NCBI GenBank assembly: GCA_947178655.1
Contig: CAMWZB010000032.1
Coordinates: forward strand, 1 to 8,890
Origin: an uncultured Porphyromonadaceae bacterium
GTDB lineage: Bacteria > Bacteroidota > Bacteroidia > Bacteroidales > Muribaculaceae
Direction of reading: 5' to 3'
Length of the DNA stretch: 8,890 bases
Translations under genes and position numbers: made by a program
Notes under the pieces: model-generated
What the model saw: only the letters and a program-made list of their open reading frames with translations
Told to the model about the DNA's origin: nothing
Database searches by the model: none
Shown: positions 1-7,490 of the stretch, one piece after another
Layout of the letters: every line of letters begins with the position of its first letter
How positions within the stretch are numbered: position 1 is the first letter of the stretch

Positions 1-300
1 TATCGGGTCGAGGTAATACTGGTTGGGAGTGCCCATGAAGCGGTAAGTCACACCGTCCACTCGCAGCAGACCGTCGATGGCCTTCTCGCGTTCGCTCCAG
101 TGGCGAGTGGGACCGCCGTTGAGAGTGTCATAGTTTGACCATATCGAGAAGAACGGGTCATTGACCAGCAGAGGTACGGAGGGGAGCCTCAGATTGTTTT
201 TCTTGTAAGGGGTGAAGTCCTCGGCGCTTTGCCCTTGGGCCGGCATCACTACCGATGCAGCCAGTGCAAGGCCGGCGAAGAATCGTCCGATTTGTTTCAT
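1..300 (-). CDS. Secreted glutaminase-A-like (DUF4964/DUF4965 family) protein, N-terminal part
   Basis: The gene starts at an ATG read on the minus strand at 300-298 and stays open for 100 codons to the left edge, so only its N-terminus is visible. It begins with a signal peptide (residues 1 to about 24: MKQIGRFFAG, then a hydrophobic core ending MPAQGQ). From residue 37 comes LRLPSVPLLVNDPFFSIWS (37-55), followed by TRHW (65-68) and GLLRVDGVTYRFMG (77-90). This order, with a VPL..NDP-FSIWS block, a TRHW block and an L-VDG--YRFMG block, is the hallmark of the N-terminal domain (DUF4964) of the large Bacteroidota and fungal proteins annotated as glutaminase A, usually about 800 residues with DUF5127, DUF4965 and DUF1793 after it. 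In gut Bacteroidota these proteins are exported, often lie beside glycan-utilization genes, and their true substrate is mostly untested; 'glutaminase' is inherited from the fungal enzyme. It is transcribed divergently from the 580-3336 gene. The family call is firm, the activity is not. Confidence 0.85.
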   Translation of the reverse strand, partial: MKQIGRFFAGLALAASVVMPAQGQSAEDFTPYKKNNLRLPSVPLLVNDPFFSIWSNYDTLNGGPTRHWSEREKAIDGLLRVDGVTYRFMGTPNQYYLDPI

Positions 301-373
301 GATTGATTAGTTGATGAGGTATTTCTGTCGCAAAATTAATCATGTGTTTCCGAATACTCTGTGACCTCTCGGT

Positions 374-404
374 CAAAGATACGCAAAAGCAGGTCAATGA
401 CAGA
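374..404 (-). promoter_or_regulatory. Promoter of the glutaminase-A-like gene
   Basis: On the minus strand TATCTTTG (381-374) matches the Bacteroidota -7 consensus TAnnTTTG exactly. TCTG (404-401) sits 19 bp upstream as a three-of-four match to the -33 TTTG. Transcription would start near 367, giving a leader of about 67 nt before the ATG at 300. A small dyad, GACC-TCTC-GGTC (363-374), spans the predicted start site. No TGAACAGC-type operator half-site was seen close to this promoter on its own strand. Confidence 0.65.
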
Positions 405-436
405 CATTGAGACTGAAAAACAACCCCTTAAAATGC

Positions 437-475
437 TTTTGACATGATATTGTCATTTATTGAACAGCTATTTTC
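437..475 (+). promoter_or_regulatory. Candidate HTCS operator: direct repeat with 21-bp period
   Basis: Two related 18-bp half-sites lie head to tail at 437-454 and 458-475, agreeing at 12 of 18 positions (pattern TnTTGAnnnGnTATTnTC). The TGA of the first begins at 440 and that of the second at 461, exactly 21 bp or two helical turns apart. The downstream half-site carries TGAACAGC followed by TATTTTC. A matching pair with the same 21-bp spacing occurs at 8737-8775 before another exported-protein gene. Paired direct repeats just upstream of the promoter are what AraC-family activators bind, and the neighbouring HTCS ends in an AraC domain. The repeat is seen directly; its binding by that HTCS is inference. 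The first half-site also contains a dyad, TGACA-N6-TGTCA (440-455). Confidence 0.6.
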
Positions 476-505
476 GATGGCGGCATCAGATACACTTTAC
501 CTTTG
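471..505 (+). promoter_or_regulatory. Promoter of the duplicated lectin-like gene
   Basis: TACCTTTG at 498-505 is a full match to the -7 consensus TAnnTTTG. No good -33 TTTG lies at the usual 19-21 bp; the nearest is TTTTC (471-475), 22 bp away, overlapping the end of the operator half-site. A strong -7 with a poor -33 covered by an activator site suggests an activator-dependent promoter. The start site would be near 512, leaving a leader of about 68 nt. No Shine-Dalgarno sequence precedes the ATG at 580; a run of seven T lies directly before it. Confidence 0.65.
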
Positions 506-579
506 CAACTGAAAAAAACGAAACCCTTCTCAGACCTGAACGATAGAGAACCTTAAATATTATCCAAAACTGTTTTTTT

Positions 580-3336
580 ATGAAACAAAGAACTTTACTT
601 CTTGGCCTTGGGCTCGTTTCGGCCATGGCTATGCAGGCAGCTTCGCCCTTCCAGGGTGCGGCCGGCCCGTTCGCGTCGGGTACAGACTACTGGCTGTATC
701 AGGTGGAAAGCGGCAAATGGCTTCAGAACAACTTCGGACAGAACACCGGTGATTGGACCACACGTGCCAAACTCGGCAATTATGGTCTCGACATAGATAT
801 CACTCCTGTCGAAGACGTTGAGAACGGATATGTCTTCAATACCAAACTTACAGGTAACGGCAATATCTCGGCCGGCAATGACCGATTCTATCTTGACACC
901 AACAACAGGTCGGTATGGGGTATCATCCCTGTAACTGTCGACGGCGTGTCGAATGCATATCACATTCAGGCTCTCGAAGGTGACGGTCTTGCCGAAGGCG
1001 ACAACTACCTTCTCGGCGCTGCCGAAGGCGAGCTCTCGGACATGCCCGACGAAGGAGCCACAACATGGCAGTTCGTGACCAGGGCCGAGCGCATCGAAAA
1101 GATGGTAGCTGCCGCTGCAAACGGCACACAGTCAGCTACATGGCTTATTCCATGGAGCGACATGGGCCGCAACAACTACCGTGACCGCCAGTGGGTCAAG
1201 ACCTTCAATTCAGACGGTTCAGGCGTAGGCGCATGGAACGAAGCCGTATTCCCGTCGCGTCAGGTGATGGAGGCATGGCACCGTGCCACCAACTACCGTC
1301 ACTACGTGACCCTGACAGATATCCCCAACGGTACGTACGAATTCACCGTCACCGGCTACTACCGTGACACTGAGGTCGAAAATGCCGAACTCCAGCAGCG
1401 CATGGCCGACGGCACCGAGGTACTCCGCGCCAAGTACTTCGCAGGCGAGGCCGAAGGCACTATGATGCCTATCTCCAAGTACGGCAGGACAGCCGAAACC
1501 GCCAACTACTACTATGTAGAGCCCGCCGACATCTGGGTTCCCAACAATCTTGAGGCCGCTTCCCGCGCTTTCGTTGACGGTGACTACGTGAACGAATGGA
1601 TCCGCTGCGTCGTGACCGACGGCACACTCACCGTGGGTATTATCAAGGACGAAGCCGACCATCGCGACTGGCTCGTATACGGTGGCGTACAGCTCCGTTA
1701 TGTAAGTTCTGATGTCACCGGTGCCGACTACACCGCACTCAAGACTCAGCTTTCGACCCTAATTGACAAGGCAAAGACCCTTGCCCAGACTCCCGGTATC
1801 GCCGCAGCTGTGGCCGAAGCCGAGGAAGTTCTCGCAGGCAACAGCGCCAATGCTCTTCGTATGAAGGTTTTCGCCATGAAGGACCTCGTGCGTGAAATGA
1901 GCGGTGCTTCCGACCTCATCAACGCTTACAACGCCACCAAGGAAATCGTATCCAAGATGGGTCTCGACACAGCCAAGGCTGATGAGATGCTTGCCGCAGC
2001 CATCACCCGCAACGCTATCAACGACGCTCTCACCGAACTCCGCTACACCCGCCGCTATGCAGCAGCTGACAAGCAGGAGGACGTATTCAAGGGCAATGTT
2101 CCTGCCGAAGGCGAATTCTTCCTCTACAACGTCGGCCGCAAGCAGTTCCTCTGCGGTGGCTCCGACTGGGGCGCACACGCTGCTCTGGGCATGCCCGGCA
2201 TCGCACTGCATCTTGAGGCTGAGAACGTTGACGACCTGGCCTTCCACATCGAGACCGGTCTCTATAACGGAGCCGAACAGCACTACATAGGCTATCGTGG
2301 CTACATGGACTCGGGCAAGGCCGGAGCATGGCAGTTCGTGCCCGTTGAAGGCAAGGAAAATGTCTACAACATCGCCCAGTACGACTACAAGGATGTGCAC
2401 TGGATCTGGAATCCCTTCGCTTCGACCGACCAGGGCCGCAACGACGAGACTACAGTAAGCACCGAAGGCCACAACACCGACCTCAGCGACCCCAACGCAC
2501 AGTGGAAGCTCGTCACCCGCGCAGAGCGTGACGCACTCCTTGAGGAAGCCGGTCTTAAGAACCCCGCCGACGCTACATACTTCATCGCATCTCCCAACTT
2601 CAACCAGCGCGAGAACGCTGAAGGCGTATGGCAGCGTCAGGACTTCGGCGTATGGAGCTACGGTCAGAACTACAACGACTTCGCCGCAGAATCATGGAAC
2701 ACCGTCAGCAGCGACATGTCGCAGATCGTCGAAGGTCTTCCCGCAGGTGTGTACGCACTCACCGTGCAGGGCTTCTACCGCAACGGCTGTCACCAGACTA
2801 TCGTGGCTGAGGATGAAGAAGGCGAGAACCTCTACGGACAGCCCGACCTCGACCAGCTGCAGAATGCTCTGATATACTTCGGTGATGCCGAAGAGCTTCT
2901 CCCCAACATCGTGAGCGAAAGCGGCAAGGTGCCCGGCGAAGGCCGTGAAGCCAAGTCGATTTCGGACGAGCCCGTAGTCTACACCTATCCCTACAACGTT
3001 CCCGAGGCTACCGTATACTTCAAGAACGGTCTCTACAAGACCACTCTGGTCGTAAATCACGAAGGTGGCGACGCTACTATCGGTGTGGCCAAGGACGTTG
3101 CCGGTTCGGCTGAGGACTGGGTTGTTGTCGACAACTTCCGTCTCAAGTACTACGGCGCCGACACTACAGTCGAAGACGTTCGCGACGAAATCGCTTCGGG
3201 CGTAGAGAACATCACTGTCGCAACTCCCGAACGTCAGGCCGACAACCGCATCTTCAACCTCCAGGGTATCGAAGTACGCGACGCATCGGCTCCCGGCCTC
3301 TACATCCGCAACGGCCGCAAGTTCATCGTTCGCTGA
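580..3336 (+). CDS. Large secreted protein with two homologous lectin-like plus beta-sandwich halves; function unknown
   Basis: This 918-residue protein has a signal peptide (residues 1 to about 21, MKQRTLLLGLGLVSAMAMQA). The mature part is an internal duplication. Each half opens with a ricin-B/trefoil-like segment (FASGTDYWLYQVESGKWLQ from 31; GEFFLYNVGRKQFLCGG from 511), reaches a shared VTRAER (166-171 and 645-650), then a beta-rich module with IPNGTYEFTVTGYYR in the first half and LPAGVYALTVQGFYR in the second. Each half closes with a DW-V motif and a final strand (W364 and W847). Equivalent landmarks are about 480 residues apart. A helical, Ala/Leu/Glu-rich linker (about 374-505) joins the halves. 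The C-terminus (891-918) reads NLQGIEV, then APGLYIRNGRKFIVR, a tail common on exported Prevotella- and Muribaculaceae-type proteins. No catalytic signature is recognised, so glycan binding or adhesion is the best guess. Ile is rarely encoded by ATA here, unlike in the neighbouring HTCS, which may reflect high expression. The gene is monocistronic, bounded by its own promoter and terminator. Confidence 0.9.
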   Translation: MKQRTLLLGLGLVSAMAMQAASPFQGAAGPFASGTDYWLYQVESGKWLQNNFGQNTGDWTTRAKLGNYGLDIDITPVEDVENGYVFNTKLTGNGNISAGNDRFYLDTNNRSVWGIIPVTVDGVSNAYHIQALEGDGLAEGDNYLLGAAEGELSDMPDEGATTWQFVTRAERIEKMVAAAANGTQSATWLIPWSDMGRNNYRDRQWVKTFNSDGSGVGAWNEAVFPSRQVMEAWHRATNYRHYVTLTDIPNGTYEFTVTGYYRDTEVENAELQQRMADGTEVLRAKYFAGEAEGTMMPISKYGRTAETANYYYVEPADIWVPNNLEAASRAFVDGDYVNEWIRCVVTDGTLTVGIIKDEADHRDWLVYGGVQLRYVSSDVTGADYTALKTQLSTLIDKAKTLAQTPGIAAAVAEAEEVLAGNSANALRMKVFAMKDLVREMSGASDLINAYNATKEIVSKMGLDTAKADEMLAAAITRNAINDALTELRYTRRYAAADKQEDVFKGNVPAEGEFFLYNVGRKQFLCGGSDWGAHAALGMPGIALHLEAENVDDLAFHIETGLYNGAEQHYIGYRGYMDSGKAGAWQFVPVEGKENVYNIAQYDYKDVHWIWNPFASTDQGRNDETTVSTEGHNTDLSDPNAQWKLVTRAERDALLEEAGLKNPADATYFIASPNFNQRENAEGVWQRQDFGVWSYGQNYNDFAAESWNTVSSDMSQIVEGLPAGVYALTVQGFYRNGCHQTIVAEDEEGENLYGQPDLDQLQNALIYFGDAEELLPNIVSESGKVPGEGREAKSISDEPVVYTYPYNVPEATVYFKNGLYKTTLVVNHEGGDATIGVAKDVAGSAEDWVVVDNFRLKYYGADTTVEDVRDEIASGVENITVATPERQADNRIFNLQGIEVRDASAPGLYIRNGRKFIVR

Positions 3337-3368
3337 GACATCGCATCATAGAGACATACCATAGATCA

Positions 3369-3395
3369 GGGGCGCCCGTCGGGGTGCCCCTTTTC
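3369..3395 (+). terminator. Intrinsic terminator after the duplicated lectin-like gene
   Basis: A 9-bp stem (3369-3377 with 3382-3390, one G-T wobble) closes a GTCG loop and is followed by TTTTCTT. It begins 32 bp after the stop codon. It separates this gene from the HTCS promoter, so the two genes are probably transcribed independently. Confidence 0.85.
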
Positions 3396-3440
3396 TTCCC
3401 CCTTTTCTGTTTTGACAAGACGAAAAAACTGTTCTCTAAA

Positions 3441-3472
3441 TTTGCATAACTCACCCATAATTAGTAACTTTA
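3441..3472 (+). promoter_or_regulatory. Promoter of the HTCS gene
   Basis: TTTG (3441-3444) is followed after 20 bp by TAACTTTA (3465-3472), seven of eight to the Bacteroidota -7 box when the invariant positions are compared with TAnnTTTG. The start site would be near 3479, about 24 nt before the ATG at 3503. An alternative is TAAATTTG (3437-3444), a full -7 match, with TTTG at 3411-3414 at a long 22-bp spacing. CTGTTC (3429-3434), the reverse complement of the GAACAG core of the operator half-sites, lies just upstream and could be an autoregulatory site. Confidence 0.55.
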
Positions 3473-3502
3473 CGCACACAATCATACTTCAAGTCTGATG
3501 CT

Positions 3503-6500
3503 ATGCCACGTCACACTTTCATGAGAATTCTCTTGTTTGTCAGCACATTGCTCTTTGCTGTTGCCGGAGCCTTCGGTTCCGGAACGAGTCGTGAAATCAT
3601 ACAGGCCCGTTTCGGTGTCGGGAAGCAGAATATATGCGCTCTCCGCGACAGTTACGGATTCATGTGGGTGGGCACTCGTACAGGTCTGAGCTGCTATGAC
3701 GGCAAAGGCCGGTCGGTCAGCTCTCTCCAGTCAGGCATCCTTAGCGGTACGTCCGGTCAGAGCATAAGCACGCTCTATGAGTACGGCGACAACATATGGT
3801 TCGGCACGCCTACCGGACTTAAGGTATTCGACCGCCACGCCAACAAGGTATCAGGCTTTCCGTACCGCACCAAGTATAGAGTCAATGTGTCGGCTCCTGT
3901 ACAGCGTATCCTTGACTCAAGAGGTGGGCGCATATGGATCATCACTCTCGGTCAGGGTCTCTTTGTGTTCAACACTACCGACAGCACGCTGGTGCAGAAC
4001 AGCCGCTACTCGGCGTTCTATTCCGACCTTGCCATGGGCGACGACGGGCGCATGTACACTGTCACTCTCGATGGCCGGATGCAGGTGTTCAATCAGGCCG
4101 GCGACTTCATCGAGGAGCATGTCATCCCGGGATTCGAGTATGACAAAACCATCCTCCGCATGACCTCCGCAGGCAGGCGCATATACATTTCAGGTAATTC
4201 TGAACTGTTCACGTACTCTATTGACTCTCATGAATTTATATTGCCTGCATTAAAGATTTCGCCCCATGTGACCGTCAACAGTCTCATCGCTTTGGAGGAC
4301 GAAGACATCCTTCTGGCCACCGATGACGGCCTGTACCAGTACTCTGCCGACACTCATACATTCACGAATCTTTCGCCCGTGTATGGTGACGAGGACGGCT
4401 ATCTTCCTGAAGAGCGCATCAATTCGCTGACGTCGGATTCGGATTCGGATATCATCATCACCACCCCTGACGGAGGCATCTGCTATCTGGCCAGTGTGCG
4501 CAGTGGCACGCGATTCATCCCTCTGCCGGAGCGTGAAGGCAAGTCTGACAGAGTCAACACACTGGCTGTATGCGGTCCTGACCGCATGCTGGCCGGAACC
4601 ATGGACGGGCTGAAAGTGTTTGACGTCGCTATGGGGTCATTCACTGACTTCGGACCCTCCGTGGCTGAGGGCTGTGATGTGAGCACAATATGCCAGACAG
4701 GCGACAGCCTTTGGGTCGGCACGAGCCATAACGGTCTGTTTCTGTACGACTTGTCGACAGGTGCGCTCAATCACTTCACATACAATTCAGATTCGCCCAA
4801 TACACTGATAAGCAATAGTATTGACGAGGTTTTCCATACAAGTGCCGGTGAGATATATGTGCGTACCAGCTGGGGATTCTGCCGCTATGTGCCTGAGCAC
4901 AACGATTTCGTCACTATGGCCGAATTCGCCAGCCACAGTCAGATAAATGCCATCTGCGAGGACCATAGTCATGCCCTGTGGATAGCCTCGGCCGACAACT
5001 CGCTGCACCGTCGCAAGGAAGGTGACCGGAGTTTCTTCGCTTTCCAGTCGCAGGCTATCGGGCGCACTCCTGTGACATCGCTTTTCTGCGACAGCCGCGG
5101 GGTAGTGTGGGCAGTGACCGTCGACAATCATCTGTTCTATCTCGAAGAGGATGCGGCTGACTTCACGCGGTTCAATATAGAGCTGGGGCAACTCAACCGT
5201 ATACTCTTCCATCAGGAGGACCTTGACGGCAATATATGGATCGGCACCGCCGACGGTGACCTGGTCAAGATATCTCCGTCGCACGAAGTCAGCTATTTCT
5301 ATTATCCCATACAGAAACTCCGCATACAGCCTTTCGAGTCTGTTGCGATGATGCCTGACGGTCAGATATATTTTGGCTCGGATACGGGGCTGAAGGTGTT
5401 CACACCCAGGGAAATGCGCACCGGCATGTCGGCGCCTAAAGTGTTCGTGCAGTCGCTCGACTTCCCTTATCTTGATGACAGCGACGAGGAGCTGCGCCGT
5501 CTCGGACTTGATGCGCCGCTCTATACGTTCCGGGAGATACAGCTTCCGTACAGCGACAACACCTTCACTCTCCATCTTTCGTCGGTCCACGGCGCCAAGA
5601 TGTCCAATCTCCGCTACGACTATATCCTTGAAGGGGTTGACAAGACCAGAATGAACGGTTTCGGTCCGTCGATAAGCTACACCAACGTCGCCCCCGGCAG
5701 CTACACCTTCCAGGTCCGCTCGACGTTCGGCAATGAAGCCTTTGAGTATTCGCTGCCCATCGTCGTGCTGCCTCCGTGGTATCGTACCAACACCGCATAT
5801 GTCGCATACTGCATAGCAATCATCGTGCTCATCGCTGTGGCCGCGCTTGTGGCCAAGCGTCAGCTCAACCGCTATTACCGACAGCGTATCAGCGACATGC
5901 GCATACAGAAAGAGCGTGAGACTTTCGAAGAGAAGACGCGGTTCTTCATCAACCTCGTCCACGAGATACGCACGCCGCTCACACTCATCAATCTGCCGCT
6001 CGAGAAGATGACCGAGACCATAGAGAAAGGCGGAAGCACATCCAACGCCGAACTGCGTCGAAACGTGGCATCCATGCACCGTAATGTCAACTATCTGCTC
6101 GGCATCATCAACCAGCTGCTTGACTTCCGCAAAGCCGACAATGGCGACGAAGTGAAGCTCGTCCGCAGTTCGTACGAGCTCACCGGTCTGATAGGCGAGA
6201 TAGTGCGGCGGTTCAAGGAGCCGCTTGAGTCGGTGGGCAAGTCGTTGGTGCTCAAGCTGCCTGACAATCCTGTCTATGCCAGGATTGACCTCCAGAAATT
6301 CGATCGGGTGGTGATGAATCTCCTTGGAAATGCTGTCAAATATTCGCGCAAGACTATCGAGGTCAGTCTCACCGTGGCCGACGGCGACAATCTCATCGAC
6401 CTGGCCATCAGCGACGACGGTCCCGGAGTCCCCGTGGCAGAGCGCGAGAAAGTGTTCGAGACGTATTACCAGATATCCGGCGACTATACGGCCTCTCTCG

Positions 6501-7444
6501 GCACCGGTCTGGGACTGGCTTATGCCAAGCTCATCGCCGAGGCCCACGGAGGTTCTATCCGTGTGGAGGAGAATCCGGGAGGCGGAGCGGTGTTCGTCCT
6601 CACATTGCCGGTCAAGGCTGTCAAGGCCGATGCAGTGGTCGAGGTTGAGAAACCGGCGGAGGCGGAGACTGCCGAACCGCAGCGTCAGGAGTACACCGTA
6701 CTGCTGGTCGATGACAACAAGGAACTCCTCAGTCAGGTCTCCGAAGCCTTGTCGGAGTATTACCGCGTCCTTACTGCCGCCGACGGACAGGAAGCCTTCG
6801 ATGTTCTGATGCAGAATGATGATGTCGACCTGATTATCAGTGACTACATGATGCCTAAGGTCGACGGTGGCGAGCTGGCGCGCCGTGTCAAGTCGAACGT
6901 TCGCTTCTCTCACATCCCGTTCATCATGCTCACGGCCAAGACCGACGGCGAGTCGAAAGTGGAGGGACTTGAAAGCGGTGCCGACATCTATATAGAGAAG
7001 CCGTTCACCATCAAGCAGCTACGCCTTCAGATATCCAACCTCAGGCGTATCCGCAAGACAATGATAGAGAAGCTCCAGGCTTCGGGCATTTCGGGTCCTG
7101 AAAGCGAGATGGAGCCTCTGCTCAACAGGGTCGACGCAGAGTTCCTCCAGACGCTCAACGACAACATACGCGTCAACGTCGCCGACGAAGAGTTCTCGAT
7201 AGACGTGCTTGCGCAGCAGCTCAACATGAGCCGCTCCAGCTTCTACCGCAAGCTGAAGGCAGTCACCGGACTCAGTCCGGCCGATTATCTGAAAAATTTC
7301 CGTCTGGAGTATGCCGCGCAACTTCTGCGCGACGGAGAGCGTGTCACGGAAGTGGCTCTCAAGACAGGCTTCACTTCCGGCTCTTACTTCGCCAAGTGCT
7401 TCAAGGCCAAGTACGGATGTCTGCCTAAGGACTATACCGCATAG
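3503..7444 (+). CDS. Hybrid two-component system (HTCS) sensor-regulator
   Basis: This 1313-residue one-protein signalling system detects a ligand in the periplasm and activates transcription in the cytoplasm. In order: an N-terminal signal segment (the Met at residue 7, position 3521, gives a more typical signal peptide and may be the real start); a propeller sensor of repeated two-component-regulator motifs (about 30-675, recurring W-GT--GL and IW-GT-DG blocks); a Y_Y_Y domain (about 681-758); one membrane helix (about 765-785); a HisKA domain with H-box FINLVHEIRTPL and phospho-acceptor H820; an ATPase domain with N-box NLLGNAVKYS (N943), DDGPG (971-975) and GTGLGL (1000-1005); a receiver (from 1064) with acidic pair D1070/D1071, phospho-acceptor D1114 and K1166; and an AraC-type double helix-turn-helix (about 1215-1311, containing LNMSRSSFYRKLKAVTG). 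All key residues are intact, so it should be functional. HTCS proteins normally control nearby glycan-utilization genes, with oligosaccharides as typical ligands. The ligand cannot be read from the sequence. The best target candidates are the promoters near 498 and 8799. Confidence 0.97.
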   Translation: MPRHTFMRILLFVSTLLFAVAGAFGSGTSREIIQARFGVGKQNICALRDSYGFMWVGTRTGLSCYDGKGRSVSSLQSGILSGTSGQSISTLYEYGDNIWFGTPTGLKVFDRHANKVSGFPYRTKYRVNVSAPVQRILDSRGGRIWIITLGQGLFVFNTTDSTLVQNSRYSAFYSDLAMGDDGRMYTVTLDGRMQVFNQAGDFIEEHVIPGFEYDKTILRMTSAGRRIYISGNSELFTYSIDSHEFILPALKISPHVTVNSLIALEDEDILLATDDGLYQYSADTHTFTNLSPVYGDEDGYLPEERINSLTSDSDSDIIITTPDGGICYLASVRSGTRFIPLPEREGKSDRVNTLAVCGPDRMLAGTMDGLKVFDVAMGSFTDFGPSVAEGCDVSTICQTGDSLWVGTSHNGLFLYDLSTGALNHFTYNSDSPNTLISNSIDEVFHTSAGEIYVRTSWGFCRYVPEHNDFVTMAEFASHSQINAICEDHSHALWIASADNSLHRRKEGDRSFFAFQSQAIGRTPVTSLFCDSRGVVWAVTVDNHLFYLEEDAADFTRFNIELGQLNRILFHQEDLDGNIWIGTADGDLVKISPSHEVSYFYYPIQKLRIQPFESVAMMPDGQIYFGSDTGLKVFTPREMRTGMSAPKVFVQSLDFPYLDDSDEELRRLGLDAPLYTFREIQLPYSDNTFTLHLSSVHGAKMSNLRYDYILEGVDKTRMNGFGPSISYTNVAPGSYTFQVRSTFGNEAFEYSLPIVVLPPWYRTNTAYVAYCIAIIVLIAVAALVAKRQLNRYYRQRISDMRIQKERETFEEKTRFFINLVHEIRTPLTLINLPLEKMTETIEKGGSTSNAELRRNVASMHRNVNYLLGIINQLLDFRKADNGDEVKLVRSSYELTGLIGEIVRRFKEPLESVGKSLVLKLPDNPVYARIDLQKFDRVVMNLLGNAVKYSRKTIEVSLTVADGDNLIDLAISDDGPGVPVAEREKVFETYYQISGDYTASLGTGLGLAYAKLIAEAHGGSIRVEENPGGGAVFVLTLPVKAVKADAVVEVEKPAEAETAEPQRQEYTVLLVDDNKELLSQVSEALSEYYRVLTAADGQEAFDVLMQNDDVDLIISDYMMPKVDGGELARRVKSNVRFSHIPFIMLTAKTDGESKVEGLESGADIYIEKPFTIKQLRLQISNLRRIRKTMIEKLQASGISGPESEMEPLLNRVDAEFLQTLNDNIRVNVADEEFSIDVLAQQLNMSRSSFYRKLKAVTGLSPADYLKNFRLEYAAQLLRDGERVTEVALKTGFTSGSYFAKCFKAKYGCLPKDYTA

Positions 7445-7490
7445 CGGTCGTCGCTCAGGCGGGCTTCCGGCCGTTCATCCGGCCGACGCC

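Noticed and set aside
363..374. GACC-TCTC-GGTC dyad at the predicted start site of the left-edge gene
   Set aside because: Four-base arms are expected often by chance; there is no second copy in the window to support it as an operator.
158..397. 79-codon minus-strand frame overlapping the left-edge gene
   Set aside because: It overlaps the signal peptide of the glutaminase-A-like protein in another frame and starts within or upstream of the promoter -7 box.
1759..2472. 237-codon open frame on the minus strand, antisense to the duplicated lectin-like gene
   Set aside because: It is a shadow of the strongly C-ending codon choice of the plus-strand gene; no promoter or domain supports it.
3437..3444. 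TAAATTTG as the main HTCS -7 box
   Set aside because: It is a perfect -7 match, but its TTTG partner is 22 bp away. The pair TTTG (3441) and TAACTTTA (3465) has the preferred 20-bp spacing. It is kept only as an alternative.
4787..6913. 708-codon open frame on the minus strand, antisense to the HTCS
   Set aside because: The plus-strand frame encodes a complete HTCS with all motifs intact. The antisense translation is rich in His, Arg and Val without recognisable domains, signal peptide or promoter, as expected from codon bias in a GC-moderate gene.
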